DNA from: Betaproteobacteria bacterium TMED156
GTDB taxonomy: Bacteria; Pseudomonadota; Gammaproteobacteria; Burkholderiales; Burkholderiaceae_A
DNA: 17,450 nucleotides
Assembly (NCBI GenBank): GCA_002171155.1
Contig: NHHF01000087.1
Coordinates: forward strand, 1-17,450
Reading direction: 5' to 3'
In this document: in pieces, positions 16,770 to 17,450 of the stretch
How positions within the stretch are numbered: position 1 is the stretch's first letter
Layout: the number at the start of each line of letters is the position of its first letter
Notes under the pieces: generated by a model
What the model was told of the DNA's origin: nothing
Seen by the model: the letters and a program-made list of their open reading frames with translations, nothing else
Databases searched by the model: none
Position numbers and translations under genes: made by a program

Positions 16770-17450
16770 ATGAGTTGGTTAGAAAAAATAATCCCACCAA
16801 GAATTAAAAGATCTACTAACCCCAAAAAGACTATTCCAGACGGACTTTGGGTAAAGTGCCCGTCATGCGAGTCTGTGATCTACAGAGCTGATTTAGAAAT
16901 GAATCTTCAAGTTTGTCCCAAATGTGAACACCATCTGCGTATTAGTGCAAGAAAAAGAATTAATCACTTACTTGATGAAGATGACAGAATGGAACACGCT
17001 CGGGAAATTATTCCTCAAGATATTCTTAAATTTAAAGATTTAAAAAGATACTCCGAGAGAATTGCAGACGCTTCAAGTCTAACTGGCGAGAGTGATGCTC
17101 TAATAATTATTTCTGGAAAAATAAAAACTAAACCTGTGATAGTTTCCTGTTTCGAATTCGAATTTATGGCTGGTTCTATGGGTTCGGTGGTTGGTGAAAA
17201 ATTTGTTAGAGCTGTGGAACATGCAATAAAGAAAAAGATACCATTTATATCTATTTCATCAAGTGGTGGTGCAAGGATGCAGGAAGGTCTTTTCTCTCTT
17301 ATGCAAATGGCAAAAACCACCGCTGCTATTAAACAATTGTCAGAAAATAAAATCCCATATTTATCTATTCTCACTGATCCAACTATGGGAGGAGTATCAG
17401 CTAGCTTTGCATTTGTAGCTGATTTGGTGATTGCAGAACCTAAAGCATTA
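16770..17450 (+). CDS. accD: Acetyl-CoA carboxylase, carboxyltransferase beta subunit (3' end outside the window)
   Basis: With AccA, this subunit transfers the carboxyl group from biotin to acetyl-CoA to make malonyl-CoA, the first committed step of fatty-acid synthesis. The first 227 codons are present and the frame is open at the window edge; full-length proteins have about 290 residues. The ATG at 16770 directly follows the trpA TAA. The N terminus reads MSWLEKIIPPRI and carries a four-Cys zinc ribbon (CPSC at 30-33 and CPKC at 49-52). The crotonase-fold core follows, with FEFEFMAGSMGSVVGEKF, ISSSGGARMQEG and LTDPTMGGVSASFAF. A trpA-accD neighbourhood, often followed by folC, is common in beta- and gammaproteobacteria. 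Confidence 0.96.
   Translation, partial: MSWLEKIIPPRIKRSTNPKKTIPDGLWVKCPSCESVIYRADLEMNLQVCPKCEHHLRISARKRINHLLDEDDRMEHAREIIPQDILKFKDLKRYSERIADASSLTGESDALIIISGKIKTKPVIVSCFEFEFMAGSMGSVVGEKFVRAVEHAIKKKIPFISISSSGGARMQEGLFSLMQMAKTTAAIKQLSENKIPYLSILTDPTMGGVSASFAFVADLVIAEPKAL

Noticed and set aside
16469..16825. 118-codon minus-strand reading frame across the trpA end and the accD start
   Set aside because: It is antisense to two conserved genes and explained by them; there is no ribosome site or recognisable motif.
17015..17374. 119-codon minus-strand reading frame inside accD
   Set aside because: It is antisense to clear accD coding sequence (zinc ribbon and carboxyltransferase motifs on +).

Overview
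This is an AT-rich (roughly two-thirds A+T by eye), gene-dense stretch of a bacterial chromosome made of housekeeping genes. I recognise 17 protein-coding genes: 15 complete, counting one with a frameshift, and 2 cut by the window ends. I see no tRNA, rRNA, insertion sequence, CRISPR array or attachment site. The gene content and the order leuC-leuD-leuB-asd-truA-trpF-trpB-trpA-accD are typical of Betaproteobacteria and some Gammaproteobacteria. The low GC, abutting genes and near absence of intergenic DNA suggest a streamlined aquatic lineage, such as an OM43/Methylophilaceae-like or similar low-GC betaproteobacterium. That placement is inference from gene order and protein style, not a database result.

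Layout. At 1-433 is the 3' end of rpiA (pentose phosphate pathway), followed by phoU (phosphate signalling), both on +. At 1190-2061 is a two-gene minus-strand island: yggX (Fe-S protection) and a YkuK/DUF458-like RNase H-fold protein of unknown role, the least conventional gene here. The divergent gap at about 2008-2144 is the longest non-coding stretch, at most 137 bp. From 2145 to the window end every gene is on +. First comes a split MacAB-type efflux module (periplasmic adaptor, ATPase, FtsX-like permease), then gltX, aroC, an MFS transporter, leuC-leuD-leuB, asd, truA, trpF-trpB-trpA and the first 227 codons of accD.

Function. The plus-strand run supplies chorismate (aroC), the leucine steps after isopropylmalate synthase (leuCDB), the aspartate-semialdehyde branch point to Lys/Met/Thr (asd), the last tryptophan steps (trpF, trpB, trpA), a tRNA pseudouridine synthase (truA), glutamyl-tRNA charging (gltX) and fatty-acid initiation (accD). 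Gaps between these genes run from a 16-bp overlap to 26 bp, so large polycistronic transcripts are likely. I see no leader peptide, attenuator or strong GC-rich terminator.

Main oddity. gltX, normally a single essential gene, is interrupted by a +1 frameshift at a CTT-TAA-A site near 6128-6134. Both halves are well conserved and join without a gap if one T is skipped. This may be an assembly or sequencing error, a real recent mutation, or recoding. The rest looks like an ordinary conserved housekeeping region, and I do not find a convincing new multi-gene system.
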